Shown in pieces: positions 1 to 6,094 of a stretch of 6,425 nucleotides of DNA (positions are counted from its first letter, which is position 1; each line of letters starts with the position of its first letter). Under the pieces are notes generated by a model. It worked only from the letters and a program-made list of their open reading frames with translations. It did not search any database and had not been told where the DNA came from. Origin of the DNA: DATGHS01 sp035307785 (GTDB lineage Bacteria; Planctomycetota; Planctomycetia; Gemmatales; Gemmataceae); contig DATGHS010000389.1 of the NCBI GenBank assembly GCA_035307785.1, forward strand, positions 1-6,425, given 5' to 3'. Made by a program: the position numbers and the translations under genes.

Positions 1-59
1 GCCGCGGGAGTTCGAGGAGCAATGGCGGAGCGAGCGTAAGCGGCGTACAACAAAAGTGG

Positions 60-101
60 CCTGAGCGGAGGATAGGGCAACGACCCGAGCGCCGCCTCAG
101 G
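60..101. repeat. Imperfect palindrome (hairpin 1 of a pair)
   Basis: CCTGAGCGG at 60-68 pairs with CCGCCTCAGG at 92-101, with one bulged C. The 23-nt loop contains a smaller GGG/CCC pairing. The hairpin covers the TGA at 62-64 that could end a gene entering from the left. No T-run follows on either strand, so it does not look like a standard intrinsic terminator. It stands immediately before a second, longer palindrome. Confidence 0.45.
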
Positions 102-102
102 G

Positions 103-154
103 GCCAAGTCCGACCAAGGCAGCACGATGCTGCCCTCTTGCAGTCGGATTTGGC
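103..154. repeat. Long imperfect palindrome (hairpin 2 of a pair)
   Basis: The outer arms GCCAAGTCCGAC (103-114) and GTCGGATTTGGC (143-154) match at 11 of 12 positions, and the mismatch can form a G-U pair in RNA. The inner arms GGCAGCA (118-124) and TGCTGCC (128-134) pair perfectly around a CGA loop. CAA at 115-117 can also pair with TTG at 138-140, leaving small bulges. That gives about 22 pairs in 52 bases. No T-run flanks it. It could be a dispersed intergenic palindrome, the 3' end of a transcript from the left, or a structured RNA. An integron attC site is unlikely because the GTTRRRY core is absent. Confidence 0.55.
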
Positions 155-173
155 ATGAATGCGATGAACCGGA

Positions 174-491
174 TTAGAAAAACGGATGTGAGAGAGTATC
201 AATAAGAAACGTGTTTTGGTGGTCCAGTTTTAGGGGCGCATTACAGCTGTCTGGATTACGCTCGGTGACAAATCCGGTATCATTGCATACCAGGGTGCCT
301 CCCGGACCACTGTCAATGAAATAACCGATCTTCCGAACCGCCTTCGAACAAGTAGCCCCGAGTAGTCCTCCTGGCGGCGGCATAGTGATAATCTCTCCTC
401 GGACGAGTTCCTGTTGCGACCCATCGGCCGGATTGGGCAGCAGAAAGAATTCCTCGGCGGTGAGCAGTTTCTTAGGCGCGATCGCTGACAT
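174..491 (-). pseudogene. Truncated Uma2 (DUF820) family protein, N-terminal half only
   Basis: The 105-residue frame begins like the Uma2 family of PD-(D/E)XK nuclease-fold proteins, which are very numerous in planctomycetes and cyanobacteria and mostly of unknown function. Visible family features are LTAEEFFLLP (residues 10-19), ELVRGEI followed by a proline-rich turn (28-40), and NDTGFVTERNPDS (70-82). In intact relatives the last segment runs into the strand with the first catalytic Asp and then the E-x-K strand, for about 180-200 residues in all. Here the similarity stops abruptly after residue 82 (about base 245), and 23 unrelated residues lead to a TAA. The catalytic half is therefore missing and does not reappear in bases 1-173. 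The start at 491 is supported by AGGAG at 497-501, 5 nt upstream, and by a promoter. I read it as a gene remnant, although a short protein could still be made. The family call is from memory of its motifs. Confidence 0.7.
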
Positions 492-512
492 AAATGCTCC
501 TTCCTTCCCTGG

Positions 513-541
513 ATTCTACCATCGGCTTTTTGATTCCTCAA
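513..541 (-). promoter_or_regulatory. Sigma-70-like promoter of the Uma2 remnant
   Basis: On the minus strand TTGAGG (536-541) and TAGAAT (513-518) are separated by exactly 17 nt. They match the -35 and -10 consensus at 4 of 6 and 5 of 6 positions. Transcription would begin near base 506, leaving a short leader with the AGGAG site before the ATG at 491. The fit in spacing and position makes this one of the better promoter candidates in the window. Confidence 0.5.
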
Positions 542-555
542 GCAGCGGTTAAACA

Positions 556-587
556 GAAACCCGGCTCCAGTGAAGAAGCCGGGTTTC
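556..587 (-). terminator. Hairpin terminator of the oxidoreductase gene
   Basis: GAAACCCGGCT (556-566) and AGCCGGGTTTC (577-587) form a perfect 11-bp stem with a 10-nt loop. Reading on the minus strand, the hairpin starts about 41 nt after the oxidoreductase stop codon and is followed by a modestly T-rich stretch (TGTTTAA). The T-run is weak, but position and stem strength fit an intrinsic terminator that keeps oxidoreductase transcripts from reading into the Uma2 remnant. Confidence 0.7.
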
Positions 588-628
588 CAGAATACCGCGC
601 TCGGCTTGCCTTATCGCTGACCAGCAAC

Positions 629-2110
<1,482 letters not shown>

Positions 2111-2161
2111 GGATGAGTCTCCGAAAGGAAAGGTGGTATGAGTCGGGCAGGGATTGGTGCT

Positions 2162-2191
2162 AGTCTAGCAAAAAATGAGAATGGAAGGCAA
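2162..2191 (-). promoter_or_regulatory. Candidate promoter of the oxidoreductase with overlapping palindromes
   Basis: On the minus strand TTGCCT (2186-2191) and TAGACT (2162-2167) lie 18 nt apart, each matching the sigma-70 consensus at 4 of 6 positions. Two short palindromes overlap these boxes: GGCAAT-TC-ATTGCC at 2187-2200 over the -35, and GCTAGTCTAGC at 2159-2169 over the -10. Such placement is typical of repressor operators, but each palindrome is short and could be chance. Confidence 0.35.
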
Positions 2192-2218
2192 TTCATTGCC
2201 ACGATTTTCGCCAATTTG

Positions 2219-2278
2219 TACGAGCCGGAAGCGTAAGCGACGGAACCACGGAACCGTCGCTCACGCTTCCTGCTCGTA
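2219..2278. repeat. 60-bp intergenic palindrome between divergent genes
   Basis: Two 25-nt arms (2219-2243 and 2254-2278) match at 23 of 25 positions around a 10-nt spacer. The arms contain GCCGGAAGCGTAAGCGACGG and its near complement. Because the flanking genes are transcribed away from this spot, it is not a terminator for either. It resembles the REP-like palindromes dispersed between genes in planctomycete genomes. The 10-mer AGCGTAAGCG in its left arm also occurs at 33-42. It may lie in the leader region upstream of the purA promoter. Confidence 0.7.
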
Positions 2279-2290
2279 GGTCCCCCACCC

Positions 2291-2319
2291 TTGACCCAAC
2301 CTCTGGCAACAAATAGGTT
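2291..2319 (+). promoter_or_regulatory. Candidate purA promoter
   Basis: TTGACC (2291-2296) matches the -35 consensus at 5 of 6 positions. After a 17-nt spacer, TAGGTT (2314-2319) keeps the key T, A and final T of the -10 box. Transcription would start near 2326, about 30 nt before the purA ATG. It is the best-spaced candidate in the region, and would also serve the downstream genes if they are one operon. Confidence 0.4.
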
Positions 2320-2357
2320 TATACGGGTTTGGATTTTGCCATCAGCTGTGAGCGGTT

Positions 2358-3665
2358 ATGCCGGACGGAAATTCAGCCTGCACCTGCGTGGTGGGCTTGC
2401 AATGGGGCGATGAAGCCAAGGGAAAGCTTGTCGATCTCCTCAGCGACGAGCATGACTTCGTGGTCCGCTACAACGGCGGTGCCAATGCGGGGCACACCAT
2501 CGTTTGGGGCAACCGGACCTTCAAGTTGTCGCTGCTGCCTGCCGGGGTGCTGAAGCCGCATTTGCAATCGGTAATCGGCAACGGCGTGGTCGTCTACCCG
2601 CCGCGTTTTCTCGAAGAGATCGATCAATTGCGGAAAGGCGGCATCGCGGTCGGTTCCAACCTCGCCCTGAGCAACCATGCCCACGTCATCTTCCCGTACC
2701 ATCTCGAAGAGGAACGGCTCAGCGAATCGAACAACGGCAGCGCCATCGGCACCACCGGCCGGGGCATCGGGCCGTGCTATCAAGACAAGCTCGGCCGTAC
2801 TTGCGGCATTCGCGTCGGAGATTTGCTAAAGCCCGACTTTCTGCGTGAACGATTGCACTCGATCGTGGCCCGCAAGAATAAGCTATTGCCAGCGCTCAGC
2901 AGCGCTCAGGATGTGAAGCTTTTCGATGCCGACCGCGTTTGCAGCGAGTACCTCAGCTATGTCGAGCGGATGCGGCCACACGTCACCGATACAACGAAAT
3001 TGCTGCACGACGGGCTTCGCCAGGGCAAGCGAATTCTCTTTGAGGCGGCCCAGGGCAGCCTTCTTGACGTAGATCACGGCACGTACCCGTATGTCACGAG
3101 TTCCAACAGTTCTCCGGCGGGCATCTGGTCGGGTTCCGGCGTGCCGGCCAAGTACTTGAAGCGCATCCTTGGCGTGGTCAAAGCGTATTCGTCGCGCGTC
3201 GGAAATGGGCCGTTCCCTACCGAGTTGACGGATGGGCCAAACGGCCTGGGCGAGAAGATTCGCAAGACCGGCCGCGAGTATGGCACCGTTACGGGCCGGC
3301 CACGGCGCGTCGGTTGGCTCGACGCCGTGGCTTTGCGCTACACCGCAGCACTAGCAGGGGCCGACGAAATTGCCATCATGCTGCTCGATGTGCTTAGCGT
3401 GGTGGACGAAGTCTCCATTTGCACGACATACGAGATGGATGGCAAGTGCATCGATTGCTTCCCGGCCGATGCCGAAGAACTCGAGCAATGCCGGCCGATT
3501 TACGAAGCCCTGCCCGGCTGGAAGACCGACCTGTCGAAGGCCCGCAGGTGGGCCGATTTGCATATCGCGGCCCAGCGCTACGTTGAGCGCATCGCCGAAT
3601 TAATCGGATTGCCGGTGACCATCGTTTCGGTTGGGCCGGATCGCGAGCAGACAATTATCCTGTAG
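2358..3665 (+). CDS. purA: Adenylosuccinate synthetase
   Basis: PurA joins IMP and aspartate using GTP to make adenylosuccinate, the first step from IMP to AMP, in the cytoplasm. All 435 residues align with the family from end to end. GLQWGDEAKGK (13-23) is the GTP loop with the catalytic Asp at 18. NAGHT (43-47) carries the catalytic His at 46. GTTGRGIGP (131-139) and DHGTYPYVTSSN (239-250) belong to the IMP site, GTVTGRPRR (309-317) is the aspartate loop, and VGPDRE (425-430) lies near the end. Two positions differ from the Escherichia coli type: the GGHNAGHT loop reads GGANAGHT, and the guanine-recognition TKLD reads MLLD (341-344), keeping the Asp but losing the Lys. The ATG at 2358 sits seven residues before the conserved core; no strong ribosome binding site precedes it. 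The TAG stop lies inside a palindrome. Confidence 0.97.
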   Translation: MPDGNSACTCVVGLQWGDEAKGKLVDLLSDEHDFVVRYNGGANAGHTIVWGNRTFKLSLLPAGVLKPHLQSVIGNGVVVYPPRFLEEIDQLRKGGIAVGSNLALSNHAHVIFPYHLEEERLSESNNGSAIGTTGRGIGPCYQDKLGRTCGIRVGDLLKPDFLRERLHSIVARKNKLLPALSSAQDVKLFDADRVCSEYLSYVERMRPHVTDTTKLLHDGLRQGKRILFEAAQGSLLDVDHGTYPYVTSSNSSPAGIWSGSGVPAKYLKRILGVVKAYSSRVGNGPFPTELTDGPNGLGEKIRKTGREYGTVTGRPRRVGWLDAVALRYTAALAGADEIAIMLLDVLSVVDEVSICTTYEMDGKCIDCFPADAEELEQCRPIYEALPGWKTDLSKARRWADLHIAAQRYVERIAELIGLPVTIVSVGPDREQTIIL

Positions 3666-3716
3666 GTCCGGCAAGCCGAGCCGGACTCGCGGTGCGGCTC
3701 GGCAAGCGGCACCTAC
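3662..3716. repeat. Palindrome spanning the purA stop codon
   Basis: GTAGGT (3662-3667) pairs with ACCTAC (3711-3716), and GCCGAGCCG (3675-3683) pairs with CGGCTCGGC (3695-3703). The 22-nt arms match at 18 positions overall. A competing 6-bp hairpin, TCCGGC (3667-3672) with GCCGGA (3680-3685), is also possible. The element includes the purA TAG (3663-3665) and ends at the base before the GAGGAG of the next gene. No T-run follows, so it is a weak terminator candidate. It looks like a dispersed intergenic palindrome filling the gap. Confidence 0.6.
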
Positions 3717-3727
3717 GAGGAGCCGCC

Positions 3728-4000
3728 ATGGCCAATGAAGTTCCGCCCGAATTCTACGACATGGTGGACCGCTTCATCCATTTGGCCAACGACATGACCG
3801 GCGATCATGCGACCTCGCGAATCAGCGCCGTCATCATGTTCGCGGCAGCGCGATACAATGCGCATTGCCTGCTGGCTCAGGATGCCGAGGCTGAAGAGAA
3901 TCGCGAGAAAGCGGTTGAGTATTTCGTGGAACAATACCGAACGATGCTGGAAAACAATATTGACTGGCTGAAGCGGTTGCGGAGCAATGAGAAGAAATAA
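3728..4000 (+). CDS. DUF3144 family protein
   Basis: This small acidic helical protein of 90 residues has the pattern of the uncharacterised DUF3144 family. FIHLAND (16-22), SAVIMFAAARYNAH (33-46) and YFVEQYRTMLENNIDWL (65-81) correspond to the HLAN, MYAAARFNA and YFV-YRKMLEENL blocks I recall for that family. It has no signal peptide or membrane segment, so it is probably cytoplasmic. No biochemical role is known to me. The start at 3728 is favoured over an in-frame GTG at 3692 because GAGGAG (3717-3722) lies 5 nt upstream and the GTG falls inside the palindrome. It follows purA by 62 nt and may share its transcript. Confidence 0.85.
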   Translation: MANEVPPEFYDMVDRFIHLANDMTGDHATSRISAVIMFAAARYNAHCLLAQDAEAEENREKAVEYFVEQYRTMLENNIDWLKRLRSNEKK

Positions 4001-4027
4001 TGCGATCCGCATAGGAACGAATAAAGA

Positions 4028-4381
4028 ATGACAGAGTCCGAGTTCTGGTCTCACCTGGAATTCCGCATCTGCCTAGAGTTTCGCGTCATGGCTGACATTC
4101 GCTTTCGTTTTCGTTGGTGTGACGGTCTGATCCCGCAAAACTACCTGTTGGATGTTGCAGCGCCACGAATCGAAGGGTCGGCTTGGATGTGCGACGGCCC
4201 CGAGCAGGAACTGTGGGAATTTGCGCTGTTTCTAGATGGACCAGTCGATTCGCCGTTCAGCATCAACTGGGAATCTCTGCTACCGCCAGCTAACGTCACG
4301 CGGTGGATTGCAGTGGATCCGCCCAATAAGCGTATTCAGTTTGAACCGTCGGCAGCGGTCCCCGATAGCGCTGCTTCATGA
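4028..4381 (+). CDS. Unrecognised 117-residue protein upstream of uppS
   Basis: I do not recognise a named family. The sequence looks like a real folded protein: six Trp (7, 30, 53, 63, 81, 93), many aromatic and acidic residues, and no signal peptide or membrane helix. An aromatic N-terminal segment resembling a helix (EFWSHLEFRICLEFR) precedes alternating strand-like segments, and the tail is Ala/Pro/Ser-rich. A short segment around residues 81-95 (WESLLPP then TRWIAVDPP) looks motif-like. The ATG at 4028 has AGGAA (4013-4017) 10 nt upstream; an internal ATG at 4088 is a less likely start. It is 27 nt after the DUF3144 gene, and its TGA (4379-4381) overlaps the ribosome binding site of uppS, which suggests translational coupling. 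I have an impression of similar proteins in other planctomycetes, but this is unverified. Confidence 0.7.
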   Translation: MTESEFWSHLEFRICLEFRVMADIRFRFRWCDGLIPQNYLLDVAAPRIEGSAWMCDGPEQELWEFALFLDGPVDSPFSINWESLLPPANVTRWIAVDPPNKRIQFEPSAAVPDSAAS

Positions 4382-4384
4382 GGA
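4380..4384 (+). promoter_or_regulatory. Ribosome binding site fixing the TTG start of uppS
   Basis: GAGGA lies 7 nt before TTG at 4392 and overlaps the TGA (4379-4381) of the preceding gene. This arrangement supports a non-ATG start and lets ribosomes finishing the upstream gene reinitiate on uppS. The ATG at 4378 that shares these bases is in a different frame and does not lead into UppS. Confidence 0.65.
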
Positions 4385-4391
4385 TTGGTTC

Positions 4392-5159
4392 TTGTCCGCC
4401 ACTTTCGTCCCATCGCTGGAAGCGCCGCGGCACCTGGCCGCCGCCGGGCTCGATGCGGCCCGGTTGCCGCGGCATGTGGCCATCATCATGGATGGCAACG
4501 GCCGCTGGGCGCAGGAACGTGGACGGCCGCGCATCGAAGGACATGCCCGGGGCGTGCAAAGCGTGCGCACCACCATCGAAGAGTGCTGCCGCTTGGGCAT
4601 TCAGCAGCTCACACTTTATTGCCTCAGCGTCGAAAACTGGAAACGGCCGCAAGCAGAACTCGATTTCCTCATGGAGTTGTTGCACACATACTTGATTGCC
4701 GAGCGCGAAGAGATCATGGCGCAGAGTATTCGCTTCACCATGATCGGCCGGCGCGGCGGGCTGCCGGAAAAAGTGCTGAACGAGATTGACGAAAACATTC
4801 GCGTTAGCAAGGAGAATACCGGGCTCACGCTCTGCCTGGCCATTAACTACGGCGGCCGTACGGAACTCGTCGATGCCGTGCGGAGCATTGCCGAGCATGT
4901 GCGGCAGGGAAAGGTGCAACCCGATGAGATCGACGAAAACACGATCAGCAACGCGCTCTACACCGCCAGCATGCCCGACCCTGATCTGCTCATTCGCACA
5001 GCCGGCGAAATGCGCGTCAGCAATTACTTGCTCTGGCAAATCTCCTATGCGGAAATCTGGGTGACGCCCAAGTGCTGGCCCGATTTCGATGCGGCCTTGC
5101 TCCACCAGGCGCTGAAGGATTATGCGGCGCGCGAGCGGCGATTCGGCGGATTGAAGTAA
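4392..5159 (+). CDS. uppS: Isoprenyl transferase (undecaprenyl diphosphate synthase type), TTG start
   Basis: This cis-prenyltransferase extends farnesyl diphosphate with isopentenyl diphosphate to the C55 carrier lipid used for cell-wall and O-antigen assembly, at the inner face of the membrane. MDGNGRWA (33-40) holds the catalytic Asp at 34. LYCLSVENWKRP (75-86) is the SSENW block, with Val replacing one Ser. LAINYGGR (149-156) and RTAGEMRVSNYLLWQISYAE (202-221) form the diphosphate site and the region near the dimer interface. I chose TTG at 4392, giving 255 residues, the usual family length. GAGGA (4380-4384) lies 7 nt upstream, and the protein then starts about 25 residues before the conserved core. 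An in-frame ATG at 4236 would add 52 unrelated residues and overlap the preceding gene by 146 bases. The stop is 1 nt from cdsA. Confidence 0.95.
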   Translation: MSATFVPSLEAPRHLAAAGLDAARLPRHVAIIMDGNGRWAQERGRPRIEGHARGVQSVRTTIEECCRLGIQQLTLYCLSVENWKRPQAELDFLMELLHTYLIAEREEIMAQSIRFTMIGRRGGLPEKVLNEIDENIRVSKENTGLTLCLAINYGGRTELVDAVRSIAEHVRQGKVQPDEIDENTISNALYTASMPDPDLLIRTAGEMRVSNYLLWQISYAEIWVTPKCWPDFDAALLHQALKDYAARERRFGGLK

Positions 5160-5160
5160 T

Positions 5161-6051
5161 ATGCTGCGCACACGGCTGCTGGTGGGAAGCTTGCTCGCCG
5201 CGCTGATGTTTGGCGTATTGGTTGCGGACAACTTCCTTGCGCCTTGGTTTCCAATTCTTTACGTCCTCTTCGTCGCAATCGGAATCCTCGGTGGCGAGGA
5301 ATTGCGCCGTCTCTTGCCCGAGAAAATTTGCCCCCCTGCCCTTCTGTGCCATGCTGGATTGCAATGCATCATTGCGGCGAATTGGATACGGCCGATCCAT
5401 GATCTCGTTTCATCGATTGTTCCCGCGATCGATCCCTGGCATCTGATCGTTGGACTAATCGCGGTCTTCTCGATCCTTGCCTTCATGCGCGAAATGTGGG
5501 TCTATAATGAATCGGGTGAGGCTACCAACCGGATCGCCTTCTCGATTTTTGCCTGGGTTTATCTGGGGCTGCTTTCCAGCTTCTTGGCGCAAATACGTTG
5601 GCTGCCAAGCGGTTCGGGATCGAGCAGCCGCTCGGCACTCGCTTTGGCGTTGACGATATTCGTACCAAAATGTTGTGATGTGGGCGCGTATCTGACCGGC
5701 CGAGCTATCGGCAAGCATCGCATGACGCCGCGGCTCAGCCCCAAAAAAACCTGGGAAGGCGCGGCAGGCGGGCTGGTTTTAGCGAACCTGGTGGCTTTGG
5801 CCGGCGTCTGGTTCGGCGACCGGCCGGCGTGGTTCTGGCTGAAAGCGCTTGGCTTCGGAATAACCGTCGGCATCGCTGGCATGCTGGGCGACCTGGCTGA
5901 ATCGCTGCTCAAGCGGGAAAGCCAGAAAAAAGACGCATCGCAGGCGGTTCCCGGCTTCGGCGGCGTGCTCGACGTGGTGGATTCGCTGCTGTTCGCAGCA
6001 CCCGTGGCATATTTGTGGTTACAATCACCTAGATTCTCACCTTTGGGATAA
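5161..6051 (+). CDS. cdsA: Phosphatidate cytidylyltransferase
   Basis: CdsA makes CDP-diacylglycerol from phosphatidate and CTP, the entry to phospholipid synthesis, in the cytoplasmic membrane. The 296 residues contain about seven hydrophobic segments, for example 5-22, 29-45, 95-109, 126-145, 158-170, 204-218 and 227-243. Family blocks are CDVGAYLTGR (172-181), SPKKTWEG (193-200) and the C-terminal signature from GDLAESLLKRESQKKD (243-258) to GFGGVLDVVDS (265-275). Relative to the textbook signature, P-G-H-G-G reads P-G-F-G-G and L-D-R-x-D reads L-D-V-V-D; both Asp (271 and 274) and the K-R and K-D pairs are kept. The ATG comes 1 nt after the uppS stop, so translation is probably coupled. 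The uppS-cdsA order is common in bacteria; the frequently following dxr is absent here, and phoH comes next. Confidence 0.94.
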   Translation: MLRTRLLVGSLLAALMFGVLVADNFLAPWFPILYVLFVAIGILGGEELRRLLPEKICPPALLCHAGLQCIIAANWIRPIHDLVSSIVPAIDPWHLIVGLIAVFSILAFMREMWVYNESGEATNRIAFSIFAWVYLGLLSSFLAQIRWLPSGSGSSSRSALALALTIFVPKCCDVGAYLTGRAIGKHRMTPRLSPKKTWEGAAGGLVLANLVALAGVWFGDRPAWFWLKALGFGITVGIAGMLGDLAESLLKRESQKKDASQAVPGFGGVLDVVDSLLFAAPVAYLWLQSPRFSPLG

Positions 6052-6053
6052 TT

Positions 6054-6086
6054 GGGCAAGAGCCCGGGGACGGCAGTCCCTGGGGT
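6054..6086 (+). repeat. Overlapping hairpins in the cdsA-phoH gap
   Basis: CCCGGGGAC (6063-6071) pairs with GTCCCTGGG (6076-6084) around a GGCA loop, 8 of 9 positions matching; in RNA the mismatch is a G-U pair. A competing stem, GGGC (6054-6057) with GCCC (6062-6065), shares bases with it, so the two exclude each other. No T-run follows. The 3' arm contains most of the GGGG at 6082-6085 that would act as the phoH ribosome binding site. It could be a dispersed palindrome or a translational control element. Confidence 0.5.
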
Positions 6087-6094
6087 AAAGCAGA

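Larger units (their letters stand above)
1..173. other. Left-edge region without a supported gene
   Basis: No start-to-stop reading frame here resembles a protein I know. One plus-strand frame is open from base 2 to a TGA at 62-64 and would encode a charged, Arg-rich tail. It could be the last 20 codons of a gene entering from the left, but it is too short to judge. The rest of the stretch is dominated by two neighbouring imperfect palindromes, listed separately. Reading the minus strand does not recover the missing C-terminal half of the Uma2-like gene that ends at 174. Confidence 0.4.

Noticed and set aside
2..64. Open plus-strand frame ending in TGA at 62-64, possibly the tail of a gene entering from the left
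   Set aside because: Only about 20 codons with a charged low-information sequence; nothing to support a family or even coding status, and other frames are open too.
103..154. Integron attC site
   Set aside because: Strong imperfect dyad, but no RYYYAAC/GTTRRRY core sequences and no integrase or cassette context.
217..245. Insertion-sequence end at the Uma2 breakpoint
   Set aside because: The sequence past the junction looks foreign to the family, but there is no transposase, no matching inverted repeat and no target duplication in the window.
4236..4391. N-terminal extension of UppS from an ATG at 4236
   Set aside because: The added residues overlap the upstream gene out of frame, show no similarity to UppS, and have no ribosome binding site as good as the one before TTG 4392.
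4378..4695. 105-codon frame from an ATG overlapping the upstream stop codon
   Set aside because: The ATGA overlap looks attractive, but the frame is a shadow of uppS and encodes no recognisable sequence.
4296..5231. 311-codon minus-strand open frame opposite uppS
   Set aside because: Antisense shadow of a conserved gene; it has no recognisable motif and runs across three genes.
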